A stretch of DNA of 64,000 nt, taken from Propioniciclava coleopterorum (GTDB taxonomy: Bacteria; Actinomycetota; Actinomycetes; Propionibacteriales; Propionibacteriaceae). Under the pieces are notes generated by a model that searched no databases, had not been told where the DNA came from, and was given only the letters and a program-made list of their open reading frames with translations. This document shows positions 57,323-64,000 of the stretch, piece after piece (position 1 is the first letter of the stretch; each line of letters starts with the position of its first letter). The stretch spans positions 1,108,722-1,172,721 of the forward strand of contig NZ_CP049865.1 of the NCBI RefSeq assembly GCF_011393335.1. Direction: 5' to 3'. The position numbers and the translations under genes were made by a program.

Positions 57323-57421
57323 TGTCGTTCCTGTGCCCCCAGCGCCCGGGCCGCGCGGGACGAATCACGCCGGCTAGGGGTGATCCTGCGGGCGTTCCGC
57401 ACTGGGGGCACCAGGACGACA
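57323..57421. repeat. 99-bp palindromic repeat, type 1, copy 3
   Basis: The left end TGTCGTTCCTGTGCCCCCAG and the right end CTGGGGGCACCAGGACGACA are inverted repeats with about 19 of 23 matches over the full arms. Arm sequence, outward ACGACA ends and overall length match copies 1 and 2 near the DUF559 gene. No DUF559 gene is adjacent to this copy. Confidence 0.75.
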
Positions 57422-57455
57422 ACGCCACCGGGTCGGCCTGGCAGAATCGCCTGCC

Positions 57456-57986
57456 ATGAGCACCCTCTATGACTACTTCACCGCTCCCTCGGACGCCGCG
57501 GCGGCCGCCGTGCTGCCGCGGGTGGGCGGGCCGAGCAGCAACGCCGTCGCTCAGACGGTCGAGAAGAAGAAGGGCCTGTTCGGCCGCCGGACCGAGGTCG
57601 AGATCACCTTCACCGAGGACCCGTCGCTGCCGGTCTACGAGACGCTGTCGGTTCAGGGCATCGACCCGGTCGTCCAGCTGGGAACGCTGGAGGAACTGCT
57701 GACGGGACGCTCCTTCGACGACATCCTCGACGATCCCCGCGCGGAGGAGATCGCCTCCGACGGGGACGGCCCGCTGGTGCTCAGCCTGAACGACGCGCTC
57801 CCCGCCGCGCTGCTCGCCGCGTCGCAGGAGCGACTGCGGGAGGCGTCCGGCGCCTGGGCGCAGGACGAAGAGTTCGGCGGTGACGCCGACCCCGACGACC
57901 TGCTGGGGTTCCTCACCGACCTGCGGGACCTCGCGGCGCTCGCGGCCGAGCGCGGCCAGCGGGTGTACTGCTGGGTCAGCCTCTAG
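57456..57986 (+). CDS. Hypothetical protein of unknown function
   Basis: The 176-aa protein starts MSTLYDYFTAPSDAAAAAVL. It is acidic with no signal peptide or membrane helix and includes KKKGLFGRRTEVEITFTEDP and an Asp-rich middle. I recognise no domain; a YfbM/DUF1877-like small family is a guess. It stands alone between the palindromic repeat and a terminator. Confidence 0.65.
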   Translation: MSTLYDYFTAPSDAAAAAVLPRVGGPSSNAVAQTVEKKKGLFGRRTEVEITFTEDPSLPVYETLSVQGIDPVVQLGTLEELLTGRSFDDILDDPRAEEIASDGDGPLVLSLNDALPAALLAASQERLREASGAWAQDEEFGGDADPDDLLGFLTDLRDLAALAAERGQRVYCWVSL

Positions 57987-58122
57987 CGGCAGGCCGGCCC
58001 TCAGGCTCCGTCAGGAAGCGCAGGTGGGGCCGAGCCGTGCGGCCGCTGGCGTGGCCGAACACGCGGGCGTCCGGTGCGATCGCGAAGCTCGCCCGATCCG
58101 GGACGCCGACCCGGAACGCAGA

Positions 58123-58149
58123 TCGGCCCGCCCCAGAGGGACGGGCCGA
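58123..58149. terminator. Terminator between hypothetical gene and ptsH
   Basis: TCGGCCCGCCCC and GGGACGGGCCGA form an 11-of-12 bp stem just after the ptsH stop on the minus strand. Without a U tract its efficiency is uncertain. Confidence 0.55.
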
Positions 58150-58166
58150 CCGCGGTCATCAGCGCT

Positions 58167-58436
58167 TCACTGCGCGTCGAGGTCCTGCTCGATCAGGGCG
58201 GCGATCGCCTCGACGGCCTCGGCGTTGTCGGAGGTCACGATCACCTCGGCGCCCTTCTCGGCACCCAGGGTCATGATCATGAGGCTCGACGCCGCGTCGA
58301 CGCCCTCGTCGTCGTCGCCGCCGACGAGCGTCAGCAGGATCTCGTCGTCGTAGCCGTCCGCGGCCTCCGCGATGATCGCGGCGGGACGGGCGTGCAGGCC
58401 GACGGACGATCCGACGGTGACGGTCTTGCTTGCCAT
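58167..58436 (-). CDS. ptsH: PTS phosphocarrier protein HPr
   Basis: The 89-aa protein has the active-site His15 in GLHARPAA and the later helix SSLMIMTLGAEKG. A small acidic insertion (GGDDDEG) precedes the serine pair at 50-51 that corresponds to the regulatory Ser46 region. HPr passes phosphate from EI to the fructose EIIA. It ends the fruK-fruA-ptsH operon; the adjacent ptsI supplies EI. Confidence 0.95.
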   Translation of the reverse strand: MASKTVTVGSSVGLHARPAAIIAEAADGYDDEILLTLVGGDDDEGVDAASSLMIMTLGAEKGAEVIVTSDNAEAVEAIAALIEQDLDAQ

Positions 58437-58476
58437 GGGTTTCTCCTTCTTCAGGTGGTGAGGGACAGGCTACTGA

Positions 58477-60522
58477 TCAGACGGCCGCCGCGTCTGCCTT
58501 CTTGTGGGTGAACTGCTTCAGCGCGATCACGAGCGCGGCGCTGATCGCCACGCCGGCGGCGATCGCGATCAGGAAGCCGAGGAAGTTCAGGATCGCGAAG
58601 AACACGAACACGCCGCCGTGCGGGGCGTAGCTGCCCACGCCCAGCGCCATGGTCAGCGCGCCGGTCACGGCGCCACCCGCCATCATCGACGGGATGACGC
58701 GCAACGGGTCCGCGGCGGCGAACGGGATGGCGCCCTCGGAGATGAACGCCAGCCCCAGCAGCCACGACGACTGCCCGTTCTCGCGCTCGGCCTTGTTGAA
58801 CAGGCCCTTGCGGACGAAGCTGGCCACCGACATCGCGATCGGGGGGACCATGCCGGCCGCCATGACCGCGGCCATGATCTGCAGGGACGCCGGGTTGGCC
58901 GGGTCGAGGCCGGCGGTCGCGAACAGGTAGGCCGCCTTGTTGACCGGCCCGCCCAGGTCGAAGCACATCATGAGGCCCAGGACGACGCCGAGGGCGACCT
59001 TGGAGCCGCCGGACATCCCGCCCAGGCCGGTCTGCATCGCCTGGGTCAGCGCCGCCAGCGGGTTGCCGAGGAAGAAGTACATCAACCCGCCGACGATCAG
59101 GCTGGTCACCAGCGGGATCACCACGACGGGCATCAGCCCGGCGAGCCAGCGGGGCACCTTCCGGGACGCCAGCCAGGCGGCCACGACGCCGGCCAGCAGG
59201 CCGGTGAGCAGGCCGCCGAGGAAGCCGGCGCCGAGGGTGACGGAGATCGCGCCGCCGACGAAGCCGGGCGCGATGCCGGGGCGTCCGGCGATGCCGTAGG
59301 CGATGTAGCCCGACAGCGCCGGGACCAGGAAGCCGAACGCCGCCGCGCCGATGGCGAACAGGACGCCGCCCAGGTAGTTCAGGCCGGCGCCCCAGCCGGT
59401 CGCGATGGCGAGTTCCCCGATGCTGGACGCCTCGGCGCACGCCGCCGGGTCGGCCCAGGACAGGTCGGCGCACTGCCGCGCGGCCGTCGCCCCGGGGGCC
59501 AGGGAGATGTCGAAGCCGCCGAACAGGAAGCCCAGGGCGATCAGCAGGCCGCCCGCGGCCACGAAGGGCAGCATGTAGGAGACGCCGGTCATCAGCGCCT
59601 GCATGGCCCGCTTGCCCACGCTGAGCTGCGACCCCTCCCCGGCCGACTCCTCGCCCCCGCCGCCGCCGGCGGCGACCTTGCGGGCGGACGGGTTGTCGGC
59701 GGCGGCGAGCGCCTCGGTGATCATCACGGCGGGCTCGTTGATCGCCCGCTTCACGCCGGACTCGATGACGGGCAGCCCGGCGAAGCGTGCCATGTCCTTG
59801 ACGCCGACGTCGGTCGCGAAGATCGCCGCCTTCGCGCCGGCGATCACGGCGGCGGGCAGCGGCGTCACGCCGCCGGAACCCTGCGTCTCGACGCGGACGT
59901 CCACGCCCGCCTCCTCGCCCGCGGCGACGAGGGAGTCGGCGGCCATGTAGGTGTGCGCGATCCCCGTGGGGCACGCGGTGACGGCCACGATGACCGGCCG
60001 GTCGCCGGCCGGGGCCGACTCGGAGGCCGGCGCGGCCCCAGCGGCCACCGCGGCCCCCGGCGCGGCGGCGTCCGGCTTCGGCTCCACCACGCCGTCGACC
60101 AGCGCGACGATCTCGGCCGGAGTCTTCGCCTCGCGCAGCGCCACGAGGAAGTCCTTCTTCACCAGCGCGCGGGCGAGCTTGGTGAGCAGCTTGAGGTGGT
60201 CGGCGTCCCCGTCCGCGGCTGCCGCGATGAGGAACACCAGGTCGGCGGGGCCGTCCTTGGCGCCGAAGTCGACCGGGTTCGACAGCCGGGCGAACGCCAG
60301 GGACGCCTCGGAGACGGCGGCCGAGCGGCAGTGCGGGATGGCGAAGCCGCCGGGCAGGCCGGTGGCGGCCTTGCCCTCACGCTCGAGGGCGTCCGCGGTC
60401 AGGCCGGACGCCTCCGCGCGGCCGGCCCTCTCGACGAGGCCCGCGAGCGAGGCGATGACGTCCGCCTTCGTGGCGCCGAGGTCGACGTCGAGGGCGACGA
60501 GTTGTTCGGTGATGAGAGCCAT
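58477..60522 (-). CDS. fruA: PTS fructose transporter EIIABC
   Basis: The 681-aa protein carries fused domains: EIIA with active His64 (FAIPHCRS), a Pro/Ala linker, EIIB with active Cys184 (VTACPTGIAHTYMA) and a membrane EIIC of about 10 helices beginning MLPFVAAGGLLIALGFL. It imports fructose as fructose-1-phosphate. Gene order with a 1-phosphofructokinase and HPr confirms the fructose specificity. Confidence 0.95.
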   Translation of the reverse strand: MALITEQLVALDVDLGATKADVIASLAGLVERAGRAEASGLTADALEREGKAATGLPGGFAIPHCRSAAVSEASLAFARLSNPVDFGAKDGPADLVFLIAAAADGDADHLKLLTKLARALVKKDFLVALREAKTPAEIVALVDGVVEPKPDAAAPGAAVAAGAAPASESAPAGDRPVIVAVTACPTGIAHTYMAADSLVAAGEEAGVDVRVETQGSGGVTPLPAAVIAGAKAAIFATDVGVKDMARFAGLPVIESGVKRAINEPAVMITEALAAADNPSARKVAAGGGGGEESAGEGSQLSVGKRAMQALMTGVSYMLPFVAAGGLLIALGFLFGGFDISLAPGATAARQCADLSWADPAACAEASSIGELAIATGWGAGLNYLGGVLFAIGAAAFGFLVPALSGYIAYGIAGRPGIAPGFVGGAISVTLGAGFLGGLLTGLLAGVVAAWLASRKVPRWLAGLMPVVVIPLVTSLIVGGLMYFFLGNPLAALTQAMQTGLGGMSGGSKVALGVVLGLMMCFDLGGPVNKAAYLFATAGLDPANPASLQIMAAVMAAGMVPPIAMSVASFVRKGLFNKAERENGQSSWLLGLAFISEGAIPFAAADPLRVIPSMMAGGAVTGALTMALGVGSYAPHGGVFVFFAILNFLGFLIAIAAGVAISAALVIALKQFTHKKADAAAV

Positions 60523-60568
60523 GGGGTCTCCTTGGGGTCGGTCAGGAGAGGGGCTGAGGTGGGATCGC

Positions 60569-61570
60569 TCAGGCGATCGCCGTCACCTCGATGGGGCCTG
60601 CGGGCAGGTCTTGGCGGGTCGGCAGGGTGGTTCCCGGGAGCGACGCGGCGGCCGTCCCGTAGGCGATGGCGGTGGACAGGCGGCCCGGGGCGGGGTCGCC
60701 GGACACCTCGGCGAGGATGAACCCGGCGACCGACGAATCGCCGGCCCCGACGGTGCTGGCGACGTCGATCCTGGGGGCGGTGCCGTACCAGGCGCCGTCG
60801 GCGTCGACGAGGACGGCGCCCGAGCCGCCCAGGGTGACGAGCACGTTGGCGATGCCGCGGTCGCGCAGGGTGCGGGCGGCCTCGACGATCGCGGTCAGGT
60901 CGCCGGCGGCGGCGTCCCGCTCGAACGCGGCGGCGTCCCCGCCGGTGAGCTGCGCCAGTTCCTCGGAGTTGGGCTTGATGAGGTCGAAGGACGCCTCGGG
61001 CAGGGCGGCCAGCACGGCGTCCAGGGCGGCCCCGGAGGTGTCGATGGCGACCTTGGCGCCGGCGGCGCGGAGCGCGCGGGTCAAGGTGGCGTACCAGTCG
61101 GTGGGGGCGCCGGGCGGCAGCGAGCCCGACAGCGCCACCCAGCGGGCGCCGCGGGCGACCTCGGTGAGCGCCTCGGCGGCGAGCGCGACCTGCTGCGGGG
61201 TGAGTTCGGGCCCGGCCTCGTTGATCTTGGTGGTGGTGCCGTCCGGCTCGGTGATCGCCGTGTTCACCCGGACGCGCTGCGCCCCGGACAGCGGGACGCC
61301 GATGACCGCGAGCGGCACCTCGGCGCGCTCGGTGAGGGAGCGGTACGCCCCGTCGACGGCGGCGGCCACGACGGCCACCTCGACGTCGGCGTTGAACAGG
61401 ACGCGGGCCACGTTGACGCCCTTGCCGGCGGCCTGTTCGATGACGCCCGCGGCGCGCTGGACCTCGCCGCGCTCCAGCGCCTGGCCCAGAACGATCGTCC
61501 GGTCGATGCTCGGGTTCGCCGTGAAGGTCACGACCGTCGGCGTATCGCCCGACTGCTGCGTGCTACCCAT
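60569..61570 (-). CDS. fruK: 1-phosphofructokinase
   Basis: The 333-aa PfkB-family kinase has the N-terminal FTANPSIDRTI, the GKGVNVARVL motif and the C-terminal GAGDS motif with the catalytic Asp. It phosphorylates fructose-1-phosphate to fructose-1,6-bisphosphate. The ATG at 61570 follows AAGGGAG; an in-frame ATG at 61591 is less well placed. It is first gene of the operon under the promoter at 61606-61634. Confidence 0.95.
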   Translation of the reverse strand: MGSTQQSGDTPTVVTFTANPSIDRTIVLGQALERGEVQRAAGVIEQAAGKGVNVARVLFNADVEVAVVAAAVDGAYRSLTERAEVPLAVIGVPLSGAQRVRVNTAITEPDGTTTKINEAGPELTPQQVALAAEALTEVARGARWVALSGSLPPGAPTDWYATLTRALRAAGAKVAIDTSGAALDAVLAALPEASFDLIKPNSEELAQLTGGDAAAFERDAAAGDLTAIVEAARTLRDRGIANVLVTLGGSGAVLVDADGAWYGTAPRIDVASTVGAGDSSVAGFILAEVSGDPAPGRLSTAIAYGTAAASLPGTTLPTRQDLPAGPIEVTAIA

Positions 61571-61605
61571 GTCCACTCCCTTGTGGGGCAATGTTGGTAT
61601 GTCTT

Positions 61606-61634
61606 TTTCTATCTTGCTTTCGGGGCGTTGGCAA
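61606..61634 (-). promoter_or_regulatory. fruK promoter
   Basis: On the minus strand TTGCCA (61629-61634), a 17-base spacer and TAGAAA (61606-61611) form a good promoter about 36 bases upstream of the fruK start. Confidence 0.6.
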
Positions 61635-61653
61635 GACCTCGCGACAGATTCGG

Positions 61654-61673
61654 GTGTGGTTTTACGTGGTTTC
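61654..61673 (-). promoter_or_regulatory. Direct-repeat operator candidate for the DeoR regulator
   Basis: GTGTGGTTTT and ACGTGGTTTC are adjacent near-identical 10-mers. They lie 20 bases upstream of the fruK -35 box. DeoR-family FruR proteins often bind short direct repeats of this sort. Assignment to the adjacent regulator is inference. Confidence 0.4.
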
Positions 61674-61685
61674 GGTCGTGGCGGC

Positions 61686-62453
61686 TCAGGCGAGTTCCAC
61701 GTGGAGGCCGGCGGCGCGGAGTTCGGCGGCCTTGGTGGCCGGCAGCTTGGAGTCGGTGACCAGCGCGTCCGCCTCGTCGATCTCGGCGAACCGGACGAGG
61801 TACTCGTTGTCCATCTTCGAGGAGTCGGCGAGCACGTAGACCTGGGTGGCGCAGCGGACCATCGCCTGCTTCACGGCGGCCTCGTGCGGGTCGGGGGTGG
61901 AGAAGCCGTGCTCGGCCGAGATCCCGTTGGTGCCCAGGAACGCCACGTCGCAGCGCAGCGACCGCAGCACGCCCAGCGCGTGCGCCCCCACCGTGGCCTG
62001 GGTCAGGTTGCGGACCTGGCCGCCCAGCATCAGCACCTCCAGGTCCTGCCGGGACGCCAGCAGCTCCGCCGACGACACCGAGTTCGTCACGACCGTGGAC
62101 ACCCAGGCCGGCAGCAGCGCGCACAGCCGCGCGGTCGTGGTGCCGGCGTCCACGACGACCGTGAGCCCGTCGCGGCGCGGCAGCAGGCTGATGGCCCGCC
62201 GGGCGATCGCCAGCTTCTCCTCGGGGAAGCTCGTCTCGCGGCTGTCGACGGACGCCTCCGCCAGGCGCAGCTTCTCGGCCGGCACCGCGCCGCCGTGGAC
62301 GCGGCTGAGCAGCCCGCGTCCGGCCAGGGCGTCCAGGTCCCGCCGGATGGTTTCGGGCGTCACGTCGAAGCGGCTCGCGAGTTCGGCCACGGACACGCGA
62401 CCCAGTTCGCGGGCCCGCGTGACGATCTCGTGCTGGCGTTCCTCTGCGTACAT
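61686..62453 (-). CDS. fruR: DeoR family transcriptional regulator of the fructose operon
   Basis: The 255-aa protein has an N-terminal HTH (VSVAELASRFDVTPETIRRD) and a C-terminal sugar-phosphate sensor (VVDAGTTTARL, TNSVSSAEL, FLGTNGIS). It lies upstream of fruK in the same direction and divergent from ptsI. It probably derepresses the locus when fructose phosphate binds. The ATG at 62453 follows AAGGGGG. The symbol rests on context. Confidence 0.9.
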   Translation of the reverse strand: MYAEERQHEIVTRARELGRVSVAELASRFDVTPETIRRDLDALAGRGLLSRVHGGAVPAEKLRLAEASVDSRETSFPEEKLAIARRAISLLPRRDGLTVVVDAGTTTARLCALLPAWVSTVVTNSVSSAELLASRQDLEVLMLGGQVRNLTQATVGAHALGVLRSLRCDVAFLGTNGISAEHGFSTPDPHEAAVKQAMVRCATQVYVLADSSKMDNEYLVRFAEIDEADALVTDSKLPATKAAELRAAGLHVELA

Positions 62454-62528
62454 CTCGACCCCCTTGGCGACCGACCAAGACCAGACTTGATCGGACATGA
62501 TGAACGGTCCCGGTATACCCATTTTGTG

Positions 62529-62558
62529 TTGACCCGGCAACCCCGAGGGCGGGATGAT
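62529..62558 (+). promoter_or_regulatory. ptsI promoter
   Basis: TTGACC (62529-62534), an 18-base spacer and GATGAT (62553-62558) lie about 34 bases upstream of the ptsI ATG. The 138-base divergent region with the DeoR gene also carries AT-rich stretches that may hold operators. Confidence 0.5.
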
Positions 62559-62591
62559 CAGGGAGTTCAACCCCCTCATTGCGGAGGAACC

Positions 62592-64000
62592 ATGGAAAAG
62601 AAGACCGTGCGCGGAACCGGAGTGGTCGGAGGCTACGCCTACGCCCCCGCCGCTTGGACGCGCCCCGCCCACCTGCCGCCCGCGAGCACCGCCCTCATCG
62701 CCGAGGACGATCGCCCCGCGGAGGTCGAGCGGTTCAAGGCGGCCGCCGAGACCGTCGCGGCCCGTTTCACCGAGCGGGCCAGCGCGGCCACCGGCGTCGC
62801 CACCGAAGTGCTCGGCGCGACCGCCGCGCTCGCCCGGGACCGCGGCTGGATCCGCGCCGCCTCGAAGCTGATCAACGGCGGCGAGTCCGCCGAGCAGGCG
62901 ACCGTGAAGGCGATCGCCCAGTTCGTGGCCCAGTTCGAGAAGGTGGGCGGCCTGATGGCCGAGCGCACCACCGACCTGAAGGACATCCGCGACCGCGTCG
63001 TGGCCGAGCTGATGGGGCTGCCCGAGCCGGGCGTCCCCCAGCCCACCTCCCCGGTCGTGCTGTGTGCCCTCGACCTCGCGCCCGCCGACACCGCCGGCCT
63101 CGACCCGGCGATGATCAAGGCGCTGGTCACCAAGTTCGGCGGCCCGACGAGCCACACCGCGATCATCGCCCGCCAGCTCGGCATCCCCTGCATCGTCGCC
63201 GCCTCCGACCTGGAGTCGGTGGTCGAGGGCGTCCCGATCCTGGTGGACGGCACGACCGGCATCATCACCGTCGAGCCGGATCCCGCCGAGGCCGACGACC
63301 TGGTGAAGAAGGACGAGGAACTGCGCGCCGAGATCCGCGCCTGGAGCGGCCCCGCCGCGCTGGCCGACGGCACGCCGGTCCAGCTCCTGGCCAACGTGCA
63401 GGACGGCGCCGCCGCGCGCAAGGCGTCCGGCTCGCAGGCCGAGGGTGTGGGCCTGTTCCGCACCGAGTTGTGCTTCCTGACCGCCCAGACCGAGCCGTCG
63501 GTGAACGAGCAGGCCCGGATCTACGGCGAGGTGTTCGGGGCGTTCCCGGGCAAGAAGGTGGTCGTCAGGACGCTGGACGCCGGCTCCGACAAGCCGGTGC
63601 CCTTCGCCAACCACGAGGACGAGGAGAACCCGGCGCTCGGCGTCCGCGGCATCCGGCTCGGGTGGACCAACAAGGGCCTCATCGACCGCCAGCTCGACGC
63701 GATCGCGCAGGCGGCCGAGGACAACGGCGTCAAGGACGCCTGGGTGATGGCCCCCATGGTCGCCACGGTCGACGAGGCGTTCGAGTTCGCCGCCAAGTGC
63801 CGCGAGCGCGACCTGACCCCCGGGATCATGGTCGAGGTGCCGGCGGTGGCGATCATGCCGCACGCCTTCCTCAAGGAGGTCGACTTCTTCTCGATCGGCA
63901 CCAACGACCTGACGCAGTACACGATGGCCGCCGACCGGATGTCGTCGAACCTGGCGACGCTGACCGACCCGTGGCAGCCCGCCGTGCTCCGGCTGATCCA
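62592..64000 (+). CDS. ptsI: PTS enzyme I (PEP-protein phosphotransferase), partial
   Basis: About 469 aa are present before the window ends; enzyme I is normally about 555-570 aa, so the C terminus is cut off. The active His188 is in FGGPTSHTAIIARQLGIPCIV-like sequence (GGPTSHTAIIA). The PEP-binding domain shows GLFRTELCFL, RTLDAGSDKP, NPALGVRGIRL and SIGTNDLTQYT. It takes phosphate from PEP and passes it to HPr. The start is ATG 62592 with GGAGG upstream. Confidence 0.95.
   Translation, partial: MEKKTVRGTGVVGGYAYAPAAWTRPAHLPPASTALIAEDDRPAEVERFKAAAETVAARFTERASAATGVATEVLGATAALARDRGWIRAASKLINGGESAEQATVKAIAQFVAQFEKVGGLMAERTTDLKDIRDRVVAELMGLPEPGVPQPTSPVVLCALDLAPADTAGLDPAMIKALVTKFGGPTSHTAIIARQLGIPCIVAASDLESVVEGVPILVDGTTGIITVEPDPAEADDLVKKDEELRAEIRAWSGPAALADGTPVQLLANVQDGAAARKASGSQAEGVGLFRTELCFLTAQTEPSVNEQARIYGEVFGAFPGKKVVVRTLDAGSDKPVPFANHEDEENPALGVRGIRLGWTNKGLIDRQLDAIAQAAEDNGVKDAWVMAPMVATVDEAFEFAAKCRERDLTPGIMVEVPAVAIMPHAFLKEVDFFSIGTNDLTQYTMAADRMSSNLATLTDPWQPAVLRLI

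Overview
This is a 64 kb chromosomal segment from a very GC-rich Actinomycetota bacterium. The evidence is a WhiB regulator, a PonA2-type PBP with a PASTA tail next to a metallophosphoesterase, DUF1469 and DUF1707 proteins, an ileS T-box, heavy use of GTG/TTG starts and many GTGA/ATGA stop-start overlaps. A member of the Propionibacteriales is plausible but is not shown by the sequence. Most genes are ordinary chromosomal ones; there is no integrase, IS transposase, plasmid replication gene or CRISPR array.

Layout. 0-9 kb: a small membrane protein, a large LuxR/LAL regulator, a lipoprotein, a membrane glycosyltransferase, a GH13 alpha-glucosidase and a nitrilase-fold hydrolase. 8.7-15.3 kb: NUDIX hydrolase, TlpA-like thioredoxin, nth, RidA, a 54-aa protein, whiB, ponA2 and a metallophosphoesterase, an order that resembles a Mycobacterium locus. 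15.3-19 kb: a palindromic repeat, tRNA-Pro, CPBP protease, Zn-dehydrogenase, lipoprotein amidase and FMN reductase. 19-23 kb: a TPP-riboswitch-controlled thiamine-type ABC transporter. 23-32.5 kb: lysC with two paralogous membrane proteins, a DUF1707 protein, lipoate ligase, an OafA/SGNH acyltransferase, an esterase-like lipoprotein and a DUF559 nuclease-like gene flanked by two ~100 bp palindromes. 32.7-37 kb: a P-loop kinase and T-box-regulated ileS. 37-45.2 kb: a probable D-amino-acid/N-acyl-amino-acid catabolic island. 45-52.4 kb: oxidoreductase, HAD phosphatase, recR, ybaB, dnaX, an unusual 20-nt repeat array and the SRP RNA gene ffs. 52.5-58 kb: oxidoreductase, tRNA-Ser, two related lipoproteins, a GNAT-like protein, a DivIVA-like protein, a MOSC protein and a hypothetical protein. 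58-64 kb: the fructose PTS locus (ptsH, fruA, fruK, DeoR regulator) divergent from ptsI, which runs off the end.

Two noncoding signals stand out. First, a family of ~100 bp imperfect palindromes with shared ends (consensus near CACTGGGGGCACCAGRACGACA): two copies bracket the DUF559 gene and a third lies at 57.3 kb. Second, a direct-repeat array of 20-nt units, segmentally duplicated, lies between ffs and dnaX.

Data-quality warning: eleven genes, including the essential ileS and dnaX, are broken by a total of 14 single-base deletions, and every one can be placed in a run of G or C. I read these as homopolymer sequencing errors and annotate the genes as whole CDSs with frameshifts, not as pseudogenes.
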